DNA of 7,403 nucleotides, from assembly GCA_002436065.1 (NCBI GenBank), contig DIXP01000036.1:1-7403 (forward strand), in the 5' to 3' direction. A program made the position numbers and the translations under genes. Positions 1 to 5,653 of this stretch are shown piece by piece (position 1 is the stretch's first letter; every line of letters starts with the position of its first letter). The notes beneath the pieces were generated by a model. The model was given only the letters and a program-made list of their open reading frames with translations. It did no database searches and was not told where the DNA came from. The DNA comes from Chloroflexi bacterium UBA6077. Lineage in GTDB: Bacteria; Chloroflexota; UBA6077.

Positions 1-11
1 ACCCCACATTA

Positions 12-42
12 TTGAGAAGATACCCCTCGTGCATGCTATGAT
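12..42 (+). promoter_or_regulatory. Candidate sigma70-type promoter of the Lrp-family gene
   Basis: TTGAGA at 12-17 (5 of 6 to the -35 consensus) and TATGAT at 37-42 (5 of 6 to the -10 consensus) are separated by 19 nt, longer than the ideal 17. The start point would fall near 49, giving a leader of about 70 nt. It is the best hexamer pair in the 120 nt before the gene, but the long spacer makes it tentative. Confidence 0.35.
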
Positions 43-78
43 AGGTGCAGACAGCGTGGACTCCAATAGAGTAACGAA

Positions 79-109
79 GCTGTTTTAGGCGCATCGGTTT
101 ACAGCCTAA
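79..109 (+). promoter_or_regulatory. Overlapping inverted repeats in the Lrp-gene leader
   Basis: TTAGGC (85-90) pairs with GCCTAA (104-109) across 13 nt. GCTGT (79-83) pairs with ACAGC (101-105). The right arms share bases 104-105, so the two stems compete. They lie just before the ribosome binding site AAGGTGG (108-114). Lrp-family genes are often autoregulated, so this could be an operator or a leader structure, but the arms are short and chance is possible. Confidence 0.25.
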
Positions 110-120
110 GGTGGAATACG

Positions 121-621
121 ATGACGGCTTTAGATCGTGAAAAGCTGCTAGACGAGGTCGGCCGGCGGATCCTGCAGGAACTCCAGGAGGACGCCAGGAT
201 CAGCTATGCCGAGTTGGGCCGGAGGGTCGGGTTGACGCTGCCTGCAGCAGCGGAGCGGGTCCGAAGGATGGAGGAGGCCGGGATCATTCGCTCCTACCGC
301 ACAGATCTGAATCTGGAAAGGATCGGCCTGCCGATCACCGCCTTCATCCAGGTCGCCACCCCCAACGAGTTGATGGGTGGCCAGCTCATGAGCGCAGCTA
401 GGAGCCTTCCCGAGATACTCGAATGCCATCGTGTGACCGGTGACGACTCCTACATGCTGAAGGTAGCGGTGGCCTCGGTGCAGCATCTGGAAAAGCTGCT
501 TCGCAAGATCATCGTCTACGGCCAGCCCACAACCTCCATCGTCCTCTCCTCGCCGGTTCATCACAAGCCGGTCTCGCCCTCGCCCTTAGGCGGCGCCGTC
601 GAGGCCAGCGTCAGGCAGTAG
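121..621 (+). CDS. Lrp/AsnC-family transcriptional regulator
   Basis: A 166-residue cytoplasmic DNA-binding regulator of the feast/famine family, whose members bind small effectors, usually amino acids, through a C-terminal RAM domain and assemble into dimers and octamers. Residues about 14-59 form the N-terminal winged helix-turn-helix, with the family pattern ILQELQEDARISYAELGRR followed by a recognition helix and an EEAGIIRSY wing. Residues about 72-146 match the RAM domain, including the C-H-R-V-T-G-D-x-x-Y-M-L-K strand (102-114) and the T-T-S-I-V-L-S-S-P-V ending. Length is typical; a short non-conserved tail follows residue 150. The ATG is supported by AAGGTGG six nt upstream. The last 11 nt overlap the 3' end of the convergent histidine kinase. 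The effector cannot be read from sequence. The aminotransferase and LysE exporter 3-4 kb away suggest a branched-chain or other amino acid, by inference only. Confidence 0.9.
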   Translation: MTALDREKLLDEVGRRILQELQEDARISYAELGRRVGLTLPAAAERVRRMEEAGIIRSYRTDLNLERIGLPITAFIQVATPNELMGGQLMSAARSLPEILECHRVTGDDSYMLKVAVASVQHLEKLLRKIIVYGQPTTSIVLSSPVHHKPVSPSPLGGAVEASVRQ

Positions 622-2098
622 GAACGGGCGCGGGGATAGGCTGAGTGACGACCGGTATCGCCACCATGAATCGGCTGCCCTTCCCCTTCTCGCTCTCCAC
701 CCACACGCGGCCCCCGTGGGCCTCCACCAACTGCTTCACTATGGCCAGCCCCAGGCCGGAACCTCCGCTCTTGCGGGAGCGTGACTCGTCGGCTCGGTAG
801 AAGCGGTCGAACAGGTATGGAAGGCTCTCCGCGGACACCCCCTCGCCCGTGTCCGCCACGGTGAACAGAACACAATCCCTCTTCATCTCATCACCTGAGG
901 GGCACAGAGAGCCGCCAAAACGCACCTCGGACAGGGCAACGCTCCCCCCGGGGGCGGTGTGGCGGACGGCGTTGTCCATCAGGTTCCCCAGAAGCTGCCC
1001 CATCCGCTCCGGATCCGCCTCAATCTCCAGCCCGGATGTGACCTCCCCCAACCGGCAGACAACCCCCTTTCGCTGGGCCAGCGGCTCCACCCTGGCCACC
1101 GCCCGGCGAGCCAGGTCGGCGGGGTCGACGGCTTCCTTCTCCAGTCGCAGTTGGCCGGCCTCCGCCAGTGAGAGGGTGCGCAGATCGGCCACCAGCTTGG
1201 TGAGGAGCGCCACCTCCTCCTTCACCGACTCCAGGTTGCCCCGGTCGAACTCGAACACCCCGTCCAGCATCCCGTCCACGGTTCCCTCGATCACCGTCAG
1301 GGGCGTCCGCAGCTCATGAGCGATGTCGGCCATCATGCGGCGGCGCGCCTGCTCGTTGCGGTCCAGGCTCTCAGCCATGGTGTTGAAGGCCGTCGCCACC
1401 TGCGCCACCTCGTCGGTGGAGGAAACCCTGACTCGATGGGCCAGCTTCCCTGAGGCCACCTCCCGAGCCGCGGCCGACAACTCCGCCAGGGGATGGGTGA
1501 TCCGCCTGGACAGGACCAACCCCAGGGCCGTGGCGGCCACCGCCGAGAGCAGCGCGGCCACCAGGATGGCCCGATCCACCGAGGCCAGGTAGGCAGCTTC
1601 TAAAGTGGTAGTCCTGGGTTGAGCCATCCCGCCGATCAGACCGCCGCCCTCCTTAGTGCCCGCCCCCATGGCCCCTCGGCCGCGGCCCATGCCCACACCA
1701 CCGGGCGTGAAGGACACCAGGTAGAGGCTTCCCACCTCCTTGCCATCCACCACCACTGGGAAGCGGCTCAGCCCCTCTAGCCCCTCCGCCTTTCGGCCCA
1801 GCAACGCACCGGTGCTGTCGGCCACCACGACACCCGAGGAATCCGCCAGCACCAGGCGGTCGGCAGGCCCGCGTAGCTGGTCCTGGAGAGTCGATTGCGC
1901 ATTCTGCCAACCGCCCTCACTCCGATACAGCTCCCCCATGGTCTCCGCCACTCGGGCAGCGTACATCATCCCGCCCGACTCCAGGTAGCTCTGGAACCCC
2001 TGGGTCGCCTCCCGCCGCACCAGTATGGACACGCTGGCCACGCCCAGCACCACCACCAGGACGAAGGCCAGGCTCAATCTCGTTGCCAGGCTATTCAT
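611..2098 (-). CDS. Two-component sensor histidine kinase (HAMP-HisKA-HATPase)
   Basis: A 495-residue inner-membrane kinase that autophosphorylates on histidine and passes the phosphate to the response regulator encoded just upstream. TM1 is at about 7-27 and TM2 at about 177-197, enclosing an extracytoplasmic sensor of about 150 residues with no recognisable fold. HAMP spans about 197-250. The HisKA H-box has the phospho-acceptor His261 in D-I-A-H-E-L-R-T-P. The ATPase domain shows the N-box G-N-L-M-D-N-A (371-377), G1 D-T-G-E-G (416-420), F-box F-D-R-F-Y-R (430-435) and G2 G-G-S-G-L-G-L (445-451), so all catalytic motifs are present. An odd Gly/Met-rich stretch (about 132-160) precedes TM2. 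The start codon lies 15 nt after the regulator's stop with no clear Shine-Dalgarno, suggesting translational coupling. The architecture is of the common OmpR-partner type; the signal is unknown. Confidence 0.93.
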   Translation of the reverse strand: MNSLATRLSLAFVLVVVLGVASVSILVRREATQGFQSYLESGGMMYAARVAETMGELYRSEGGWQNAQSTLQDQLRGPADRLVLADSSGVVVADSTGALLGRKAEGLEGLSRFPVVVDGKEVGSLYLVSFTPGGVGMGRGRGAMGAGTKEGGGLIGGMAQPRTTTLEAAYLASVDRAILVAALLSAVAATALGLVLSRRITHPLAELSAAAREVASGKLAHRVRVSSTDEVAQVATAFNTMAESLDRNEQARRRMMADIAHELRTPLTVIEGTVDGMLDGVFEFDRGNLESVKEEVALLTKLVADLRTLSLAEAGQLRLEKEAVDPADLARRAVARVEPLAQRKGVVCRLGEVTSGLEIEADPERMGQLLGNLMDNAVRHTAPGGSVALSEVRFGGSLCPSGDEMKRDCVLFTVADTGEGVSAESLPYLFDRFYRADESRSRKSGGSGLGLAIVKQLVEAHGGRVWVESEKGKGSRFMVAIPVVTQPIPAPVPTA

Positions 2099-2100
2099 AG

Positions 2101-2120
2101 TCTTTATCCGTCTTTATCCG
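2101..2120 (-). repeat. Perfect 10-bp tandem duplication at the regulator-kinase junction
   Basis: On the minus strand CGGATAAAGA occurs twice in direct tandem, immediately before CT and the kinase ATG. The first copy carries the regulator's TAA stop (2116-2114); the second occupies the place where the kinase ribosome binding site would be. The duplication sets the stop-to-start spacing at 15 nt. Confidence 0.85.
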
Positions 2121-2815
2121 CCCGCAAATTTGTAGCCCACCCCAAAGACGGTCAGCACGTATCGGGGCTTGCGGGGGTCGGCCTCGATCTTCTGTCGGAG
2201 ATTCTTGATGTGGCTATCCACGGCCCGGTCGTACCCCTCGAATGACACCCCCGCCGCCGTGTCCAGCAATTGCGCGCGGGTGAACACTCTCCCCGGATGC
2301 TCCGCCATGACCTTCAGCAGATCGAACTCGGTAGGGGTGAGGTGGACCTCTTTGCTTCCCACCAGCACCTCCCGCTTCTGTAGATCTATCCTGAGGTCGC
2401 CGGAGAGGATCGTCTCCCCCACCGGCTGGCGGCCAACCCGACGCAAGATCGCCCTAACCCTGGCCACCAACTCCTTGGGGTTGAAAGGCTTGGTAACGTA
2501 GTCATCAGCGCCCAACTCCAGCCCCACGATCTTGTCCGTGTCGTCGTCGCGAGCAGTCAGCATCAGGATGGGGATCGAGGTTTCCTGCCGGAGGGTCCGG
2601 CAGACGTCCCAACCTGAGATCTCGGGGAGCATCAGGTCCAATACCACCAGCTCCGGCTTCTCCCGCCGGGCCACCTCCAGGGCCTCCTTGCCGTCGTGGG
2701 CCTCCAGCACCCGGTAGCCCTCGCGCTCGAGGTAGGCCCTGACCACCCGAACGATCTTGACCTCGTCGTCCACCACCAGGATCTTCTCACTCACGGCCAA
2801 CTCCCTCGCCGGCAT
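2114..2815 (-). CDS. OmpR/PhoB-family response regulator
   Basis: A 233-residue cytoplasmic transcription factor activated by phosphorylation from the downstream kinase. The receiver domain (about 10-125) shows the acidic pair Asp16/Asp17 in L-V-V-D-D-E, phospho-acceptor Asp60 in V-V-L-D-L-M-L-P, switch Thr87 and Lys109 in Y-V-T-K-P-F. The C-terminal winged helix (about 137-231) carries the OmpR-type L-T-P-T-E-F-D-L-L and the closing V-F-G-V-G-Y-K-F. Start choice is open. ATG at 2815 has AGGGG seven nt upstream. GTG at 2794 has GAGGGAG six nt upstream and gives the typical family N-terminus M-S-E-K-I-L-V-V-D-D-E. A TAGAAT box at 2835-2830, if it is the -10, would leave only about 8 nt before the ATG and so favours the GTG. 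The upstream boundary is given here. It is first in an operon with the kinase; target genes are unknown. Confidence 0.93.
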   Translation of the reverse strand: MPARELAVSEKILVVDDEVKIVRVVRAYLEREGYRVLEAHDGKEALEVARREKPELVVLDLMLPEISGWDVCRTLRQETSIPILMLTARDDDTDKIVGLELGADDYVTKPFNPKELVARVRAILRRVGRQPVGETILSGDLRIDLQKREVLVGSKEVHLTPTEFDLLKVMAEHPGRVFTRAQLLDTAAGVSFEGYDRAVDSHIKNLRQKIEADPRKPRYVLTVFGVGYKFAGG

Positions 2816-2829
2816 AGTCTCACCCCTGA

Positions 2830-2835
2830 ATTCTA
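2830..2835 (-). promoter_or_regulatory. Candidate -10 box of the two-component operon
   Basis: TAGAAT on the minus strand matches 5 of 6 bases of the -10 consensus. No good -35 hexamer lies 16-18 nt upstream. The start point would be near 2823, which affects which start codon of the response regulator is usable. Confidence 0.3.
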
Positions 2836-2932
2836 ACTCGTATCGACGCGCCCCGCGACACTATCGAGGATACCAATGGGCTGTAGAGGTCCCGTGGGGG
2901 AGATGTGGAGATCCTATGGAGATGGTAGAGAA

Positions 2933-2983
2933 GAGCGGGGAGCGAAGGGGCTCCATTTGCCGGAGTCCCTTCGCTCCCCGCTC
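2933..2983. repeat. Large GC-rich palindrome in the ilvE-regulator gap
   Basis: A 22-bp stem (2933-2954 with 2962-2983) closes a 7-nt loop (ATTTGCC). The only imperfection is one G-T pair. It lies downstream of ilvE and upstream of the response regulator, both on the minus strand. It could stop or stabilise the ilvE transcript, but there is no run of T after the stem on either strand, so a classical intrinsic terminator is not supported. A dispersed palindromic intergenic repeat is an equally good reading. Confidence 0.85.
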
Positions 2984-3021
2984 AGGGTGACATCGTGGAT
3001 GTCAGGGTGACAGCGTGATGT
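2982..3021. repeat. Two 20-bp direct repeats beginning TCAGGGTGACA
   Basis: TCAGGGTGACA occurs at 2982-2992 and again at 3002-3012, exactly 20 bp apart; the second halves (TCGTGGATG and GCGTGATGT) are related but diverged. The first unit starts within the right arm of the neighbouring palindrome, so both probably belong to one repeat element filling this gap. Two units are not a CRISPR array. Confidence 0.75.
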
Positions 3022-3051
3022 GACGCAGACTCGCCGGATGCGGTAGCTGGC

Positions 3052-3981
3052 CTACTTGCCAGCATACACGGGCGTGCACCACTCCAGGTACTTCTTGTTG
3101 TCGCCCTTGATGGCGGCCGAGTAGAGGTCCATCAGCTTGCGGGTCACCGGACCGATGGCCCCGCTCCCGACCTTCCTATGGTCGACCTCCAGCACCGGCG
3201 TGAGGTGGGCAGCGGTACCGGTCATGAACACCTCTTCCGCGGTGTACAGCTCGCTCTTGGCGACCTGCCGCTCCACGACCGGTATGTCCAGCTCCTTTCG
3301 CGCCAGTTCGATCACCGTGGTCCGGGTGATGCCGATCAGGATGCTCTCCGAGGCGGCAGGGGTGACCAGGGTGCCGTCGATGACCACAAAGATGTTCTCT
3401 CCCGAGCCCTCGGAGACGTGGCCGGCATTGGTGAGCATGATCGCCTCGTCGTAGCCGTTCTCCTGGGCATCAGTCTTCGCCAGGGCGCTATTGATGTAGA
3501 TACCGGTCACCTTGGCGCGAGCCGGGATGGCACAGTCGTCCACCCGTCGCCATCCGACGGTGCCGCAGCGGATGCCGTTGCTGGAGTCCAGGTAGTTGCC
3601 GAAGGGCACGGTGAAGATGGTGAATCCATCCTCCACCCCGTGCAGCTTGACACCCACTACCGTGCCAGCCTTGTAGGCCAGGGGACGGATGTACATGTCC
3701 TCTCGGTAGCCGTTCCGCTTCACCAATTCGGTGGTGATCTCGCACATCTCGTCGGCACTATGGGGCAGCTTGATCTTGAGGATGTTGCAGCTCCGGAGCA
3801 GCCGCTGGTAGTGCTCCTTCAATCGGAAGATGTAAAGCTGCTCCTCCTTGGCGTTCCAGTTGCCCCGTATACCCTCGAAGCAGCCCGTGCCATAGTTGAA
3901 GGCGTTGGTCATAACACTTACCTTCGCCTCGCTCAGGGGAACGAAATCGCCATTGAAGTAGGCATACGGTTCTGACGCCAT
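3052..3981 (-). CDS. ilvE: Branched-chain amino-acid aminotransferase
   Basis: A 309-residue cytoplasmic PLP enzyme of the class IV fold. It exchanges the amino group between glutamate and the 2-oxo acids of leucine, isoleucine and valine, the last step of their synthesis and the first of their breakdown. Length and motifs match bacterial BCATs. Arg60 in H-Y-Q-R-L-L is the expected PLP-phosphate ligand. Lys157 in I-P-A-R-A-K aligns with the Schiff-base lysine. E-G-S-G-E-N-I-F (191-198) is the family signature containing the conserved glutamates. G-I-T-R (217-220) and T-G-T-A-A-H-L-T-P-V (254-263) line the cofactor and substrate sites. D-amino-acid transaminase and aminodeoxychorismate lyase share the fold, but the N-terminal F-E-G-I-R (35-39) and overall length favour BCAT. 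AAGGAGG five nt before the ATG is the strongest ribosome binding site seen here. It is divergent from the lysE-type gene, and a 23-bp palindrome lies in the shared region. Confidence 0.95.
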   Translation of the reverse strand: MASEPYAYFNGDFVPLSEAKVSVMTNAFNYGTGCFEGIRGNWNAKEEQLYIFRLKEHYQRLLRSCNILKIKLPHSADEMCEITTELVKRNGYREDMYIRPLAYKAGTVVGVKLHGVEDGFTIFTVPFGNYLDSSNGIRCGTVGWRRVDDCAIPARAKVTGIYINSALAKTDAQENGYDEAIMLTNAGHVSEGSGENIFVVIDGTLVTPAASESILIGITRTTVIELARKELDIPVVERQVAKSELYTAEEVFMTGTAAHLTPVLEVDHRKVGSGAIGPVTRKLMDLYSAAIKGDNKKYLEWCTPVYAGK

Positions 3982-4038
3982 GCTCTCCTCCTTATGAATG
4001 AAGCCGGCCCATTCCGGAGTCGGCCGCCCGGCTGGGGA

Positions 4039-4061
4039 TAGATTCTAACGTTTGGAATCTA
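4039..4061. promoter_or_regulatory. 23-bp interrupted palindrome, candidate operator between ilvE and lysE
   Basis: TAGATTC (4039-4045) and GAATCTA (4055-4061) are perfect 7-bp inverted arms around a 9-nt AT-leaning centre, in otherwise very GC-rich surroundings. A minus-strand TAGAAT (4047-4042), a possible ilvE -10, lies inside the site, so a bound dimer could block ilvE transcription. It ends 55 bp before the lysE -35. The protein that might bind is not known; the Lrp-family regulator is one candidate. Confidence 0.5.
4042..4047 (-). promoter_or_regulatory. Candidate -10 box of ilvE
   Basis: TAGAAT on the minus strand, about 60 nt before the ilvE start, matches 5 of 6 consensus bases. TTGTGC upstream is a possible -35 but only 14 nt away, so the promoter would be weak or activator-dependent. 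Confidence 0.3.
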
Positions 4062-4115
4062 GCACAACCGGGATCGGCGCTTCAAGGGCGATGGAGGAGC
4101 AGAGAGAGTGACCTC

Positions 4116-4144
4116 TTGAGTCGCACTGTGCCGTCCGCTAGAAT
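4116..4144 (+). promoter_or_regulatory. Promoter of the LysE-type exporter, likely leaderless
   Basis: TTGAGT (4116-4121) and TAGAAT (4139-4144) are exactly 17 nt apart, the optimal spacing; matches to consensus are 4 of 6 and 5 of 6. The transcription start would fall at about 4151-4152, on the first base of the ATG at 4152. This excludes the upstream in-frame TTG (4116) and ATG (4143) as starts, because they lie within the promoter. Confidence 0.55.
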
Positions 4145-4151
4145 GCCGGCC

Positions 4152-4790
4152 ATGGAAATCGCTGCCATCTTCTTTTCGTCCCTTGTCGTCGGCTTCTCGG
4201 GTGCCCTCATGCCCGGGCCGGTGTTGACTGTCACCATCGCCCATGCCATCAGGCGAGGCCCGATGGCAGGCCCGCTGGTATCCCTTGGTCACGGTGCCGT
4301 CGAGGCGACCCTGGTGGTAGCACTAACCCTCGGCCTCAGTCAAGTGATTCAACTCCCGCTGGTCACCGGCCTGATAGGCATTCTGGGCGGTGTCTGCTTG
4401 CTCTACATGGGCAGCGGAATGATCCACGCTCAGGCACCGAGCGAGCTGTCGAGCGGGAAGCCGAGCGCGGAAGGAAGCATTGGGCCTGTCACGGCCGGCG
4501 CACTCACCAGCGTCTCCAATCCCTACTGGGTAATATGGTGGGCCACAGTTGGCGCGGCCCAACTCATCCTGGCCTTCAAGTATGGCATCCTGGGCGTGGC
4601 GGCCTTCGGTCTGGGCCATCTGACGGCAGACTTCAGTTGGTTCACCACCGTGGGGGCGGCAGTGGCTGCAGGACGCAGGCTCCTCACCCCGGGGGTCTAT
4701 CGGGGCATCTTCGTCGTCTGCGGTGCCTTCCTGCTGCTGTTGGGGCTCTACTTCCTGGCCTCGGGGGCCAACTCGCTCCGCCAAATCTAG
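4152..4790 (+). CDS. LysE/RhtB-family amino-acid exporter
   Basis: A 212-residue polytopic inner-membrane protein of the LysE superfamily, which exports amino acids or related small molecules using the proton gradient. Hydrophobic segments lie at about 4-26, 40-62, 66-86, 109-135, 136-160 and 176-203, giving the usual six. The signature G-A-L-M-P-G-P-V-L-T (17-26) near the end of TM1 is diagnostic, and S-N-P-Y-W (122-126) is the second conserved block. A polar loop (about 93-108) separates the two halves. The start is the ATG at 4152. No Shine-Dalgarno precedes it, but a well-spaced promoter predicts an mRNA starting at this codon; in-frame TTG 4116 and ATG 4143 are less likely. Substrate cannot be assigned within this broad family. 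Divergence from ilvE fits export of branched-chain or related amino acids, by inference. Confidence 0.88.
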   Translation: MEIAAIFFSSLVVGFSGALMPGPVLTVTIAHAIRRGPMAGPLVSLGHGAVEATLVVALTLGLSQVIQLPLVTGLIGILGGVCLLYMGSGMIHAQAPSELSSGKPSAEGSIGPVTAGALTSVSNPYWVIWWATVGAAQLILAFKYGILGVAAFGLGHLTADFSWFTTVGAAVAAGRRLLTPGVYRGIFVVCGAFLLLLGLYFLASGANSLRQI

Positions 4791-4819
4791 CGGTCAGCTA
4801 TCAGCTTCTTTCTGCGTAC

Positions 4820-4934
4820 CGTAGGGAAGGGGCTTGTCTCCTTCCGCCCGGGGGACATGGACGCCCGGCGTAGCCCATCCCCTACCACCTCGCCCGCCAC
4901 CGCCGGGCGGCAGGGGATGAACCCCTGCCCTACG
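4820..4934. repeat. 115-bp palindromic intergenic repeat
   Basis: The outer arms 4820-4851 and 4903-4934 are inverted copies of each other over 32 nt with 26 matches, ending CGTAGGG and CCCTACG. Each arm also folds alone: GGAAGG/CCTTCC in the left arm, and GGCAGGGG (4909-4916) with CCCCTGCC (4922-4929) around the 5-nt loop ATGAA in the right. It fills most of the 221-bp gap between two convergent genes, where it could act as a two-way barrier to transcription. No T-run supports a classical terminator. It looks like a dispersed MITE/REP-type element. Confidence 0.75.
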
Positions 4935-4993
4935 TCTACTCGACGGCACCTGGCCGCTCATCCTCAGCCGATCAGGATCACCCTGGCAAAGCA

Positions 4994-5014
4994 TAGCCGG
5001 TCAGCTCCCGGCTA
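4994..5014 (-). terminator. Weak hairpin at the redoxin stop codon
   Basis: TAGCCGG (4994-5000) pairs perfectly with CCGGCTA (5008-5014) across 7 nt. The stem includes the TAG stop of the redoxin gene and is followed on the minus strand by TGCTTTGCC, which is only slightly T-rich. It is a possible weak terminator or 3'-end stabiliser. Confidence 0.3.
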
Positions 5015-5542
5015 CGCCCCCACAGCCTTCTGGAAAGCCTCGTCCCCAGGGCCGCACTCAGGGCACTCCGTTTCGATCAGACTGAGCCAATCCATGATTG
5101 ACTGCTGGTTTGGAAGGTCGGCCGTGCTCCGCCCGAACATCATCGCCCGCAATTCGCCATACCGGTCAGCCACGAACACCGCCCCGACGGGGTTCTCGAC
5201 CGGCGAAGTCTGCATATAGCTCTTCCTCATCTCGCCCGACTCATCGGACAACACTGGGAAGGGCAGTCCCTTGCTGCCGAGCCTGGACTGCAGTTCCGCA
5301 ATCGGGATGGGCGTCACGACAAGAATCTGCGTCTCGAGGCCCTCGTATACGCTGTAGTTGTCGGCGAAACTCTGGAGGTAGTCCGCGCAGTCCGGACAGC
5401 TGTTGAGGTCCAGGTACACCACCACCAGGTTCGCCCTCTGTTTGTAGTTCTTCACGCTGACCTGCTTCCCCTGCAGCGAGGGGAGCACGAAATCGGGCAG
5501 AATCCGATGGAGTTGCACCTTCTGAGCTTCGATATGAGCCAA
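5012..5542 (-). CDS. Thioredoxin-fold (peroxiredoxin/redoxin-like) protein with two CxxC pairs
   Basis: A 176-residue protein of the AhpC/TSA-redoxin type, likely a cytoplasmic thiol oxidoreductase or peroxidase; no signal peptide is visible. The N-terminus carries the family opening L-P-D-F-V-L-P-S-L-Q-G-K (15-26), then V-x-x-Y and the N-L-V-V-V-Y strand. The active site is C-P-D-C (Cys49, Cys52) rather than the P-x-x-x-T-x-x-C of classical peroxiredoxins, so it resembles BCP or thioredoxin-like redoxins. P-V-G-A-V-F-V-A-D holds the cis-proline region. A second pair C-P-E-C (Cys160, Cys163) lies near the C-terminus. TTG at 5542 is chosen because AGGAGG ends six nt upstream and because the domain begins 14 residues later. 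The frame is open up to an ATG at 5680 (222 residues), but that extra 46-residue segment shows no domain and begins 13 nt from the IS edge. Substrate is unknown. Confidence 0.8.
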   Translation of the reverse strand: MAHIEAQKVQLHRILPDFVLPSLQGKQVSVKNYKQRANLVVVYLDLNSCPDCADYLQSFADNYSVYEGLETQILVVTPIPIAELQSRLGSKGLPFPVLSDESGEMRKSYMQTSPVENPVGAVFVADRYGELRAMMFGRSTADLPNQQSIMDWLSLIETECPECGPGDEAFQKAVGA

Positions 5543-5548
5543 CTCCAG

Positions 5549-5554
5549 CCTCCT
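5549..5554 (-). promoter_or_regulatory. Shine-Dalgarno deciding the redoxin start
   Basis: AGGAGG on the minus strand, six nt before TTG 5542-5540. No comparable site precedes the ATG at 5680, so translation from the TTG is preferred. Confidence 0.65.
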
Positions 5555-5556
5555 CT

Positions 5557-5653
5557 CAGTTCTTACCGGTCCGTCCGGTGACTTCACCGCACTGTCTTGC
5601 CAATCGAGCTGCCATGCTGGCAGGAAGCGCGCCAGCCGCGAGCGTAAGAACTG
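5557..5653. repeat. Perfect 10-bp inverted repeat flanking 77 bp before the redoxin gene
   Basis: CAGTTCTTAC (5557-5566) and GTAAGAACTG (5644-5653) are perfect inverted copies. In the redoxin mRNA the downstream arm would abut the ribosome binding site, so pairing could affect its exposure. Flanking bases show no target duplication. One such pair in a window this size could arise by chance. Confidence 0.4.

Noticed and set aside
2982..3021. CRISPR-like direct repeats
   Set aside because: Only two diverged 20-bp units in direct succession, with no spacers of regular length and no cas genes.
3178..3975. 265-codon plus-strand open frame
   Set aside because: It is antisense to ilvE, whose motifs are unmistakable; the His/Val/Asp-rich composition is a shadow effect.
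4857..5219. 120-codon plus-strand open frame in the gap after lysE
   Set aside because: It starts within the palindromic repeat and runs into the antisense of the redoxin gene; no ribosome site or domain.
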